A stretch of DNA of 64,000 nt from contig OY970256.1 of the NCBI GenBank assembly GCA_963715565.1, positions 930,001-994,000 of the forward strand, in the 5' to 3' direction. The translations under genes and the position numbers were made by a program. Shown in pieces: positions 52,153-59,934 of the stretch. The notes below the pieces were generated by a model, which was given only the letters and a program-made list of their open reading frames with translations, was not told the origin of the DNA and ran no database searches. Within the stretch, counting starts at the first letter, position 1. Each line of letters opens with the position of its first letter. This DNA comes from JACVRN01 sp963715565. Its GTDB lineage: Bacteria > Acidobacteriota > Blastocatellia > Pyrinomonadales > Pyrinomonadaceae.

Positions 52153-53070
52153 ATGGCTTCAACTGATTTAAATGTAACACAGCCTTCGATTCACTCGACC
52201 TACGACGGGCAAGTGAGCGAGGACGCCGCCGAATCCACTTTCGCGGAGGTGGACGACCGCGAGCGCGCCATCCCCGCGATAGAGTTTCGCGACGTCCATC
52301 TGGGCTTTGACGACCGCAAGGTTCTGGACGGTCTCTCCTTCAAGGTGATGAAGGGCGAGACGAAAATCATTCTGGGCGGCTCGGGCTGCGGCAAGAGCAC
52401 GACCATCAAGCTCGTGCTCGGTCTGCTTAAACCGGATTCGGGCCAGATACTCGTGGACGGCGAAGACATCACCAACTACGACGAGCCGCAGATGATGCGC
52501 GTGCGCAAGAAGATCGGCATGATCTTTCAGGAAGGCGCGCTCTTTGATTCGCTCTCGGTCTATGACAACGTCGCCTTCAAGCTACACGAGCAGGGCGTGC
52601 CCGAAGAAGAGGTCGAGCAGGAAGTGCGCCGCATGCTCCGGTTCGTCAACCTTGAGGACGCCATAGACAAGATGCCCGCAGAGCTTTCGGGCGGCATGCG
52701 CCGTCGCGTCGGCATCGCGCGCGCGCTTGTCGGCGACCCCAAGATTGTCATGTTCGACGAGCCGACCGCCGGGCTTGACCCGCCCACAGCCCGCACTATC
52801 TGCGAGCTGGCGATGAAGCTGCGCGACCTGGAAGACGTCTCTTCCATCTTCGTCACGCACGAGATGAACAATCTGGGATATTTGTCTTCCGAATACGCCG
52901 TCGTCAACGACGAGGGCGAAGTGGTGTTCGAGAAAGAGGGCGAGCGGCTGTGTTTGATTAACACCAAGGTTCTGATGATGCGTGACGGTGACATCATCTT
53001 CAGCGGCACGGACGAGACGCTGCACCGGGCCGAAGACCCATACATACAGAAGTTCCTTCGCGGACACTGA
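52153..53070 (+). CDS. mlaF: MlaF-family ABC transporter ATP-binding protein
   Basis: 305 residues. An acidic N-terminal extension of about 35 residues is followed by an ABC ATPase: Walker A GGSGCGKSTT, Q-loop MIFQEGALFDSLSVYDNVAF, signature LSGGMRRRVGIARALVG, Walker B IVMFDEPTAGLDPPTA and switch His in VTHEMNN. The FQEGALFDSLSV and PTAGLDP sequences are typical of MlaF. It follows mlaE by 42 nt and precedes mlaD. Confidence 0.95.
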   Translation: MASTDLNVTQPSIHSTYDGQVSEDAAESTFAEVDDRERAIPAIEFRDVHLGFDDRKVLDGLSFKVMKGETKIILGGSGCGKSTTIKLVLGLLKPDSGQILVDGEDITNYDEPQMMRVRKKIGMIFQEGALFDSLSVYDNVAFKLHEQGVPEEEVEQEVRRMLRFVNLEDAIDKMPAELSGGMRRRVGIARALVGDPKIVMFDEPTAGLDPPTARTICELAMKLRDLEDVSSIFVTHEMNNLGYLSSEYAVVNDEGEVVFEKEGERLCLINTKVLMMRDGDIIFSGTDETLHRAEDPYIQKFLRGH

Positions 53071-53083
53071 AAGGAAGGGATAA

Positions 53084-53204
53084 TGGATGTGGGATGAGGG
53101 ATGAAAAGGATTGATTCATTTGTTCATCGGTTCATTGAATCAATGAAGAAATGAACCGATGAATCAATCCTTTTCATCCCTCATCCCTCCGCCCTCATCC
53201 CTTA
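53084..53204. repeat. Word-repeat palindrome (word GGGATGA) inside the mla operon
   Basis: GGGATGAGGGATGAAAAGGATTG on the left is inverted on the right. The centre has GATTCATTTGTTCATCGGTTCATT and its inverse with TTGAATCAATGAA. The CATCCCT words at the right end match those at 43733-43770. It lies between mlaF and mlaD, so it is transcribed within an operon. Confidence 0.86.
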
Positions 53205-53211
53205 AAAGACT

Positions 53212-54357
53212 ATGCCTCCTGCAAAAAAAACCATCGGCCTGAGCGAGTTGCGCGTCGGCATTCTGGTGGTCGTCGCCATTGCCATTCTCATCTTCCTGAT
53301 TCTGAACGCGACGGGCGACATCAATCCGTTTGCCCGCAAGCTGCACCTGCGCGCGCAGTTTGCGAACGCCGATGGATTGCGCGAGGGCGCGGAGGTGCGC
53401 CTGGCAGGCGTGCGCGTCGGCAAAGTCGAAGAGGTTAAGCTGCTCGCTCCCTCGACGGACCCGAACGCGCCCAAGGTCGAAGCGCGTCTCTCTATTGACG
53501 GCACGATTGATGGCCGCCCCGCCAACGAACGCATACGCACAGATTCAACTGCGCAGCTCGGCTCGCCCAGCCTGCTCGGCAACGAGAAGCTCATCAACAT
53601 CACGCCGGGCACAGCGGTCGGCCAGCCGATTAAGGAGGACGCCGTTTTGCCCGCCACCTCCGGCAGCTCCTTCGGCGACCTTGCAGCTTCGGGCAACGAC
53701 CTCGTGGGCCGCCTCAACAAGATTTCCGATCAGGTCAATGAAATCGTCGCGCGCATCAACCGTGGCGAAGGCTCGCTCGGTCGCTTCGTCAACGACGAAG
53801 CTTTCTACAACAACCTCAACGCGACCATCCGCGACGTGGACGACGTCGTCACACAGATCAGGTCGGGTCAGGGCTCTGCGGGCCGCTTCGTCAACGACCC
53901 CGCGCTCTACAACAACGCCAACGAGATTGCCCTTCAACTGCGAACCATCGCCACCGACATACAGGCAGGCCGAGGCTCGATTGGCCGCTTCTACAAGGAC
54001 GAAGCCTTCTACAACAACGTCAACCAGACAGTCGCGCGTCTCAACCGCTCGGTCGACAAGATAGACGCCATCATCGAAGACATACAGGCGGGCCGCGGCA
54101 CAGTCGGCAAGCTCATCACCGACGAAGCGATTTACAACGACGCCCGCACAGCCATCGCCCGCTTCAACACCACCGCCGAACGCATAGACAACGTCGTCAG
54201 CAGCGCCCAGCGCGGCGAAGGAACCCTCGGCAAGCTCATCACCGATGAACAACTCTACAACAACGTCAACCAGCTCTCCTCCGAAGGCGTCAAGCTCATC
54301 TACGACTTCCGCCAGAACCCCAAGAAATACCTAACGGTCAAGTTCGAGCTGTTCTAG
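53212..54357 (+). CDS. mlaD: MlaD/MCE-domain lipid-binding protein with C-terminal repeats
   Basis: 381 residues. An N-terminal anchor (residues 14-35), the MCE domain (LHLRAQFANADGLREGAEVRLAGVRVGKVEEV; key DGLREGAEVRLAGVRVGKV) to about residue 150, then five tandem repeats of 34-41 residues starting near residue 184. Each begins G(E/Q/R)GS/TxG(R/K) followed by xxDExxYNN, and they probably form an extended helical stalk. The C-terminus YDFRQNPKKYLTVKFELF is the natural family end, so the gene is intact although a mobile unit begins 13 nt after its stop. Confidence 0.92.
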   Translation: MPPAKKTIGLSELRVGILVVVAIAILIFLILNATGDINPFARKLHLRAQFANADGLREGAEVRLAGVRVGKVEEVKLLAPSTDPNAPKVEARLSIDGTIDGRPANERIRTDSTAQLGSPSLLGNEKLINITPGTAVGQPIKEDAVLPATSGSSFGDLAASGNDLVGRLNKISDQVNEIVARINRGEGSLGRFVNDEAFYNNLNATIRDVDDVVTQIRSGQGSAGRFVNDPALYNNANEIALQLRTIATDIQAGRGSIGRFYKDEAFYNNVNQTVARLNRSVDKIDAIIEDIQAGRGTVGKLITDEAIYNDARTAIARFNTTAERIDNVVSSAQRGEGTLGKLITDEQLYNNVNQLSSEGVKLIYDFRQNPKKYLTVKFELF

Positions 54358-54365
54358 GTGTGCTT

Positions 54366-54370
54366 GCTGT
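54366..54370. repeat. Left 5-bp flanking direct repeat GCTGT (putative target-site duplication)
   Basis: GCTGT directly precedes the left TGT end of the AT-rich unit and recurs directly after its right ACA end at 59867-59871. Five-base duplications are characteristic of TnsB/Mu-type transposition. Because a third element end overlaps the right copy, part of the identity could be coincidental. Confidence 0.55.
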
Positions 54371-54415
54371 TGTTCGCGAACAATAAAGTCGTTCCTAAAA
54401 TAATAAAGTTGTTCC
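54371..54415 (+). repeat. Left-end binding-site array (two sites, 20-bp period)
   Basis: AATAAAGTCGTTCC at 54382-54395 and AATAAAGTTGTTCC at 54402-54415 begin 11 and 31 bp from the TGT terminus. The exact 20-bp spacing (about two helical turns) is what is expected for adjacent transposase-binding sites. Confidence 0.65.
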
Positions 54416-54429
54416 GAAATGCCTCAAGT

Positions 54430-54558
54430 GTGGTAGGTGGTCTCTGGGAAATAATCTTCTTTGCTATAGGAACGATGTTCTTTGCTACATTTGTGTTTGC
54501 GACAAATAAAGATACGTTAGCTGCAATTGAGATGCTTTACCTACAAGATGCGTCCTGA
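54430..54558 (+). CDS. Possible 42-residue membrane peptide (doubtful)
   Basis: A frame from GTG 54430 to TGA 54558 encodes one strongly hydrophobic segment (LWEIIFFAIGTMFFATFVFA), followed 7 nt later by a strong terminator. The frame is open further upstream through the transposon end, so the start is uncertain and there is no clear ribosome binding site. It is listed only because of the membrane segment and the terminator. Confidence 0.22.
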   Translation: MVGGLWEIIFFAIGTMFFATFVFATNKDTLAAIEMLYLQDAS

Positions 54559-54565
54559 AAAAGTT

Positions 54566-54603
54566 AAAGCCGCCTCTGGCGTTTAACATCAGAGGCGGCT
54601 TTT
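54566..54603 (+). terminator. Strong intrinsic terminator
   Basis: AAAGCCGCCTCTG (54566-54578) pairs perfectly with CAGAGGCGGCTTT (54590-54602) over GCGTTTAACAT and continues into T. The stem is GC-rich like the backbone although it lies 195 bp inside the AT-rich unit. It may end mla operon transcription that reads into the element. Confidence 0.8.
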
Positions 54604-54639
54604 GATTCGATTTAAAGATCCACGCCGAGCAAACGCTTT

Positions 54640-54962
54640 TCGGACTGGGAAGCATCAAGCACTGGATAAAGCAACCACGGTAATGCTCTGCCTCATTTAA
54701 ATCTTTGTTTAGAGAAAGCCCTTCAAAACACCTGCGATGATACTGAGTTAATAAATGTAGTGACAAGGGCTATCGAAAAGTTAAACAGATGATGCGGCAG
54801 AGGTGTTTAGGGAAGAACTTTATTGCTCACTCAATTCTCTAGCTAAGATCTTCACAGTCATAAAGCCAATTAGTAGATTCCATAATGAAGGTAATCTCGA
54901 CCTTAAATTACAGCGATCAAACGTAAAAAATCTTCTTGACACTATTATGATGGGGGGCTAAA
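54640..54962 (+). pseudogene. Decayed reading frame (unrecognised)
   Basis: Coding-like sequence persists over about 320 bp but is broken. One frame gives KRFSDWEASSTG, a stop, then NHGNALPHLNLCLEKALQNTC and INVVTRAIEKLNR before a stop at 54789-54791. After a one-base shift it continues DDAAEVFREELYCSLNSLAK, FTVIKPISRFHNEGNLDLKL and NVKNLLDTIMMGG to TAA. I do not recognise the family. Further scraps up to 55531 (for example MAPIDISKILAELFYTLRNI near 55137) suggest that the whole 54604-55531 stretch is degraded former coding DNA. Confidence 0.35.
54810..54824 (-). repeat. Internal copy of the element end site
   Basis: GGGAAGAACTTTATT is the reverse complement of the AATAAAGTTCTTCCC site and matches the right end at 59841-59855 in every base, with the next G/C base diverging only after ATTG. 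It has no TGT terminus 11 bp away. It could be an accessory binding site or a relic. Confidence 0.5.
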
Positions 54963-55474
54963 TTCATTTCGTTATTTTGCTGTTAATCGTAAGACTTCTC
55001 ACGGTAAGTCAAGAAAACGGTGGAAATTCAAAATGAGTAAACTTTTTGGATTGCACCCAATGCCAAAAGCAAGGCTCTAACAGATGAAGAGTGTGCGCTT
55101 CATACTCTACCCAATCCACTGAGTGGCGCACCGCATGGCACCAATCGACATCAGCAAGATTCTCGCTGAGCTATTTTATACCCTACGTAATATTTGTGCG
55201 GTACTACTATCCCGATAGATTTTTCCCAAAGTAGCCATATTAAGTATGGGTTGTTCATTCTTAATGCAAGATTGGACTGTGGAGAAAGATTCACACTATA
55301 TTGCGTGAGTGGCTATGAATGCAGCCAAATTTGAATCCAACCCGCCAACCTTATTCATTGATTCGTTGTTAGTTAAAGTCTAGCTGCATCTCTAGCTTAA
55401 ACTTACTTTCTTTAACAGAAGCTATTATCCTTAGTTGCCCTACATTGCAGATGTAGTGAGATAAATAGCTCATT

Positions 55475-55502
55475 TTGATGATTTTATAAGTCTTTCTATT
55501 AA
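55475..55502 (+). promoter_or_regulatory. Candidate promoter of the giant NTPase gene
   Basis: TTGATG (55475-55480) is separated by 16 nt from TATTAA (55497-55502), about 30 nt before the ATG. Matches to consensus are moderate in a very AT-rich background. Confidence 0.3.
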
Positions 55503-55531
55503 TCAAGCCTTAGAAAGAAGTGGGGTTCTGT

Positions 55532-58500
55532 ATGAGTCCTGAAACACTTCAAATAATAATTTCTATTGTTGGTGTTTCTAGCCAACTGATTTTGCTGGCG
55601 AGAGAAATCACAAAGCTTGTAGATGCAACTTCTAAAGACTCTGCCGGGGTACCCACCAAACGCCCTCCAACAACTATCCTAGAGCAAATCCAACAAGGCA
55701 AATCAATTTTGGATCTAAGTTTTATAATTTTATGTGCTGCTTTCTTTTCTTTGCTCACAACTGATTCTTTAATTGTTTCAGGAAGAAATCCGGGACCGGG
55801 CCTACTCTCAATTTTCTTAGTCATCTTAATTACCTTTGTATATGTCGCTATCATGGTGACTGCTTGGTACATTAATAAAACCGAAAAGGTAATCGGCTTT
55901 TTAGCCATTATCACACTGACTATTCTAATCATCTCTCCAGGTGGGCCATTTAATAAAGAGCAAGTTGGCAACGGCGAGGCTGGACTGAACATTTTTCTAT
56001 TAGTTCCGGTTATTATTTTAGTAACTATTACATCAACAATGTTGATCTATTCTTTTGGAAATCCTTTAAGCCATAATGTCGCGCACAGAAGCCGGCTAGC
56101 AGTTTTTCTCACCTTAGCGGGAATAGGTATCTTTGCTGCAATAGCGATTGGAACGCAGATCGACGATTACATTACGAAGGATAAAAGAACACCCAAATTC
56201 TCTAGTCCAGAAGTTAAAGATTTCGCTCGCTCTGTGATGAAACAACCCCTAAATGAGAAACGTAATTTCTACCGTTTTGCGTCGGAAATTTCTCTCACAG
56301 AATTTTATCAAAACCAATATTATACCGCGCAGCCCTTACAAGCCGCCCCCCTACCTACTCCGTCTCCAACTACATCTAATCCTTCTACAGTCCCTTCGAC
56401 GGCAGCTACGGTTTCTAATAGCGGTGGTGGTGCGGTCTCTGTTCCTAGTCCATCACCAAATAGCCCCACAATGACCTCAGAGCAGATTAGACAAATTGAG
56501 AAAAAAACAATTGATGATATAAGGCGAGAATATGAGGAATCTCCTAGAACTACTTCGTTCTCTACATTTCTGGACGAATATTACCGAAAGAAGGCGTATG
56601 AGTATGAGACCAGCCGATTAGGTAACTCTCGTCTTGAACTATTAGCTGGAAAATTTTCAGACAGTCTGAATGTTACACAAAAAACTGCGACTCTAAAAGA
56701 GAGATTAAATTGGATACATCCGGTCGGATTTGGAAACAACAGTGAAGCTGTTATTACCCTGCCAGATAAAACCGCTAGGAAGCGTCTAAGTATCATTTCA
56801 AACTATAGACTGACAACTATCCTTCATGATCAAGAAAAACAACGCAAAGAGCTGTTTGTAGAATTCTCATATCCCGATGAAGTACGAACCTATTACATGG
56901 ATGAGGCCGAACGACTTCAACGCGCCAGGCAAGATTATAGATATTATGATGATTTCGACCGAAGGGACATTCTGAGTAACGCTTATTATAAACCGAATCT
57001 ATTTCCTTTAGATTCTCATACTAATAGCGACCCTCAAATCACCAATTTATTAAAAGAGCAATTGAGCTTGCCTTTGGATAAAGAGGCTCTTATTGCTTAT
57101 AAGGATTACAAAGCTTTTGCGGCTCAACAAATCAAACAGCAAATAAAAAATGATAAAATTGATGAGTGGTTAACGGCAATTGGGCAGTTGAGTCAAAAAT
57201 CTCAACAAGCCCTTTATTACTGCTTAGTAAAGCAAAACAACCTCGATATCGAAAAAGTCTTAGCTTTGCTTTCTAAATTAAAATCTAATGGAACAGATTT
57301 CAAGGAATTTATTTCTTCAGATGATCCAGTAAAAGTCAGAAAGATTAGAGAGCAATTAGGCCCCAATCCACCTAATATAGATGAAAGGCTTAAACCACTT
57401 GCTAAGAAATTAAGCGAATTAGATGCCAATGATAAAAAGACTCTAGCAACCTTACTTGAGACTTCTGAATTTAGTTACACAGGCCCATCATTTCCAGTTG
57501 AGTATCTTTTTACAGATACTGTTCTAAACATTATTGATAAAATCAGTCTTAGTCTAGAGACTAATCAACAAAAAGATTTCCTCACAGCTGTTTTAGATCC
57601 TGTTTGGTATTCAACCAAGGTTTTATCTAATAACCAGGGAGAGGCACCAAATAATCAAAGCACAAAAGAGTCTCTTGCGCTTAGCTTAGAAAAATTCCGT
57701 AATTTTACACATGATGATCAAGAGAACATTCTCCACCAATTAGCTATTTCACTTTACCAGCCAGGTGGCCTCCATTCCTTCGACCCAATTCGCTTATTAA
57801 TTGCGCAAGTTGGTTTCTGGAGTGACAATGCCGGCTGGATTTGCGCAACGATTCTTTGTATTCCTTTACTAATTGCTTTTACGTTACTCGGAGCATTTTT
57901 TGCTCGCATGCTAGTAACAAGAGATCGCATGCGAGAGGTTATTTCAAGTGAGCATTCAGAATTTGCTGACGTTAGAAATACTCTTGGAACTCCCGTTGAT
58001 CTTTTTGGGCGCGGAACTCTAATTAGAACGTTGCAAAATTTAGCTGAACGCGGATGGAGTACGATTGGCATTGTTGGAAGACGGGGTGTTGGAAAATCAA
58101 GAATATTGCATGCCCTTTCCGTTTCAGATAATGATTATTCCAATAATGATACCCCTGATTATAAAAAAGCACGGAGTATTCGTGTTTGGGTATCTTCTCC
58201 AAGCAAATTTAGCGAAGAGGAATTTATTGTAAGTATTTATGAACAATTAGCCATGAGCACAGAGAGCGCCATAGCTAACTTCCTTGGGGCTAAACCATTA
58301 GCTACTAGAATTATCGAAAATAAGATGGCTATATCAAGCACCTGGGGCTTTGGGGCTGCTTTGACTCTGTTAGGTATTATTATTTACTACATGTCTAATC
58401 GGCTTTCGCGAACTGATATTGTTACCATCTGGATTCCTATTTTGGTTTTAATCTTCACGAGCTTAGGTCTATTCGCGCGTTATATCACCAAACTTCAGCC

Positions 58501-59734
58501 TGTTAATCTGACCTCATGGCTCCAGAGAGAAAAGAGCCAAAATCCTCATACATATCTTCTCTACAAAGATGTTTATAAAGTTTTGAGAACCCTCAATCTT
58601 AATTCCTTTGAAGGGCAAACCAAAGAAGCGGCAAAAGGCATTTCTGGACTGGGCAAATCAATAGTTCTTGGAATCCTCAGTTTTACAATAGCAGGAACGG
58701 CTTTATGGTTAGCTATAGCTATGCAGAATCCAACTCCACGCGGAACTAACATTATCTTATGGGGCGCAATACTAGTTCTTATCAGTGTCGGAGTGTTATG
58801 GCTATACTATTTCAGAAAAACTGAAAGAGGTGAAACTGGTAACTGGGCTGGCGGGCAAACCTTGATGTCATTAATGGTTGATTATAGAACTTTCGCTTCA
58901 ACAGTAGTTTATAGACTTGATCGTGGTGCCTTAAATTATGGTAATGACAACAAATTTACAATCTTAGTCTGCATCGACGAGTTAGACAAAATTGTCGATT
59001 TCGAAGAGATTCGTGATTTTATTAGAAGAATCAAGGCAATTTTTGAAATTCCCGGTTTATATTATTATATATCAATTGCTGAGGACACGTTACGAGCCTT
59101 ATATCTAGGAACTGCAACTGGTAAAAACGAGATTGATAGCGCTTTTGACCACATTGTACGAGTGCCTTCTCTATCATGTGATGATGGAGAGAAGGTAGCC
59201 CAAACCTATTTGCAAAAAAATCTTGAAAGTAAACAATTACCTCCACGGATCGCACGACTAATTGCGACTATTGCCTTTGGAGTTCCGCGCGATATTATTA
59301 GGCAATGTGATGAATTTATTCGTGATACGTTTGAAGAAGCAGAACAATTAACGACTACCACACCTAATCCTTATAAATTAGTTAAAAACATACGATTAAG
59401 GCAGCTCAATCTAGCCTACGAATTACAACAATTGACCAGTAGACAAATTGAAAAACTAAATGGAACACCTTCTGAGTGCGTTTTAGCTGCGTCAGATACT
59501 GTTAAAGACATTAGTCATCAAGAAGCAGCGGCCCGTCTGGTACTCTCGATCTGGCTTTTGGCATTAACTGAGATTGCAGTAGAAGATAATGATGAAGAAA
59601 AGTGGAAAGAAATTTCAGAGCGAATTAATGATTATGGGTATAAGCTTTCAGATAGCCCTCTTTTAGATTTACTTGCAGGAATGCAGGAACTTCATCATTC
59701 AATTTTTATGGGGCAGGCCGGGAATGTAGTGTAA
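55532..59734 (+). CDS. Giant multi-span membrane KAP-family P-loop NTPase (putative defence protein)
   Basis: 1400 residues from ATG 55532. Six hydrophobic spans lie in the first 220 residues, then a Pro/Ser/Thr linker (about 275-315), a charged, mostly helical soluble region (about 320-760) and another span (about 772-795). The NTPase follows: Walker A GIVGRRGVGKSR near 848-859 and Walker B ILVCIDELDK near 1147. Four further membrane spans are inserted between Walker A and Walker B (near 945-990 and 1048-1095), the hallmark of KAP NTPases such as Kidins220 and PifA, the plasmid F protein that excludes phage T7. The C-terminal 200 residues are helical. AT-rich codon use differs sharply from all neighbours, so it was acquired. 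The target and trigger are unknown. Confidence 0.72.
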   Translation: MSPETLQIIISIVGVSSQLILLAREITKLVDATSKDSAGVPTKRPPTTILEQIQQGKSILDLSFIILCAAFFSLLTTDSLIVSGRNPGPGLLSIFLVILITFVYVAIMVTAWYINKTEKVIGFLAIITLTILIISPGGPFNKEQVGNGEAGLNIFLLVPVIILVTITSTMLIYSFGNPLSHNVAHRSRLAVFLTLAGIGIFAAIAIGTQIDDYITKDKRTPKFSSPEVKDFARSVMKQPLNEKRNFYRFASEISLTEFYQNQYYTAQPLQAAPLPTPSPTTSNPSTVPSTAATVSNSGGGAVSVPSPSPNSPTMTSEQIRQIEKKTIDDIRREYEESPRTTSFSTFLDEYYRKKAYEYETSRLGNSRLELLAGKFSDSLNVTQKTATLKERLNWIHPVGFGNNSEAVITLPDKTARKRLSIISNYRLTTILHDQEKQRKELFVEFSYPDEVRTYYMDEAERLQRARQDYRYYDDFDRRDILSNAYYKPNLFPLDSHTNSDPQITNLLKEQLSLPLDKEALIAYKDYKAFAAQQIKQQIKNDKIDEWLTAIGQLSQKSQQALYYCLVKQNNLDIEKVLALLSKLKSNGTDFKEFISSDDPVKVRKIREQLGPNPPNIDERLKPLAKKLSELDANDKKTLATLLETSEFSYTGPSFPVEYLFTDTVLNIIDKISLSLETNQQKDFLTAVLDPVWYSTKVLSNNQGEAPNNQSTKESLALSLEKFRNFTHDDQENILHQLAISLYQPGGLHSFDPIRLLIAQVGFWSDNAGWICATILCIPLLIAFTLLGAFFARMLVTRDRMREVISSEHSEFADVRNTLGTPVDLFGRGTLIRTLQNLAERGWSTIGIVGRRGVGKSRILHALSVSDNDYSNNDTPDYKKARSIRVWVSSPSKFSEEEFIVSIYEQLAMSTESAIANFLGAKPLATRIIENKMAISSTWGFGAALTLLGIIIYYMSNRLSRTDIVTIWIPILVLIFTSLGLFARYITKLQPVNLTSWLQREKSQNPHTYLLYKDVYKVLRTLNLNSFEGQTKEAAKGISGLGKSIVLGILSFTIAGTALWLAIAMQNPTPRGTNIILWGAILVLISVGVLWLYYFRKTERGETGNWAGGQTLMSLMVDYRTFASTVVYRLDRGALNYGNDNKFTILVCIDELDKIVDFEEIRDFIRRIKAIFEIPGLYYYISIAEDTLRALYLGTATGKNEIDSAFDHIVRVPSLSCDDGEKVAQTYLQKNLESKQLPPRIARLIATIAFGVPRDIIRQCDEFIRDTFEEAEQLTTTTPNPYKLVKNIRLRQLNLAYELQQLTSRQIEKLNGTPSECVLAASDTVKDISHQEAAARLVLSIWLLALTEIAVEDNDEEKWKEISERINDYGYKLSDSPLLDLLAGMQELHHSIFMGQAGNVV

Positions 59735-59778
59735 GTGAATTTCCTAACTCTACTAGCGTTCGTTGAGAATCGAATTGC

Positions 59779-59797
59779 GAACTGCTCATTGCAGTTC
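59779..59797 (+). terminator. Weak terminator-like hairpin after the NTPase gene
   Basis: GAACTGC, a 5-nt loop TCATT and GCAGTTC form a 7-bp stem 44 nt after the stop codon, followed by TCTGGCTCTT. The T-tract is poor. Confidence 0.4.
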
Positions 59798-59840
59798 TCT
59801 GGCTCTTAAAATGCACTTTCATTTCTTCCTTCAGAAGATT

Positions 59841-59866
59841 GGGAAGAACTTTATTGTTTGTGAACA
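59841..59866 (-). repeat. Right end of the AT-rich unit
   Basis: Read on the minus strand from 59866: TGTTCACAAACAATAAAG followed by TTCTTCCC, inverted relative to the left end at 54371. Only one site is visible; the position 20 bp further in does not match. Confidence 0.65.
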
Positions 59867-59871
59867 GCTGT
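59867..59871. repeat. Right 5-bp flanking direct repeat GCTGT
   Basis: Identical to 54366-54370. Its last three bases are also the TGT of a third element end that starts at 59869. Confidence 0.5.
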
Positions 59872-59934
59872 TTGTGAACAATAAAGTTCTTACCTAACAA
59901 ATAAAGTTCTTACCAAAACAATTAAGTCCTTACC
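59869..59934 (+). repeat. Third element end with three sites at exact 20-bp period
   Basis: TGTTTGTGAACAATAAAG begins at 59869. AATAAAGTTCTTACC at 59880 and 59900 and AATTAAGTCCTTACC at 59920 follow at exactly 20 bp. The first site is again 11 bp from TGT. It points right, away from the unit at its left, so it looks like the left end of a second element of the same family of which nothing else remains. Confidence 0.65.

Larger units (their letters stand above)
54371..59866. mobile_element. AT-rich transposon-like unit with TGT...ACA ends, no transposase, one giant NTPase cargo gene
   Basis: The left end TGTTCGCGAACAATAAAG (54371) and the right end, read inward from 59866, TGTTCACAAACAATAAAG are inverted copies; 23 of the first 28 positions agree. 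In both, the AATAAAGTNNTTCC site begins 11 bp inside the end. The left end has a second copy exactly 20 bp further. Flanks are a 5-bp GCTGT repeat. Base composition is far more AT-rich than both neighbours, and the backbone's heptamer palindromes are absent. TGT ends, tandem sites and a 5-bp duplication fit Tn7/Tn402/CAST-type elements mobilised in trans, but no tns, tni or integrase gene is inside. It lies 13 bp after the mlaD stop. Confidence 0.65.

Noticed and set aside
53545..54252. 235-codon open frame antisense to the MCE protein
   Set aside because: It mirrors the internal repeats of mlaD; its own apparent repeats are a by-product.
54485..54766. 93-codon minus-strand frame inside the AT-rich unit
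   Set aside because: It reads through the terminator hairpin and opposite the better-looking decayed plus-strand frames.
59880..59934. Three 15-bp repeats at 20-bp spacing considered as a CRISPR array
   Set aside because: Gaps of about 5 bp are far too short for spacers, there are only three copies, and the same repeat is found at the element ends.
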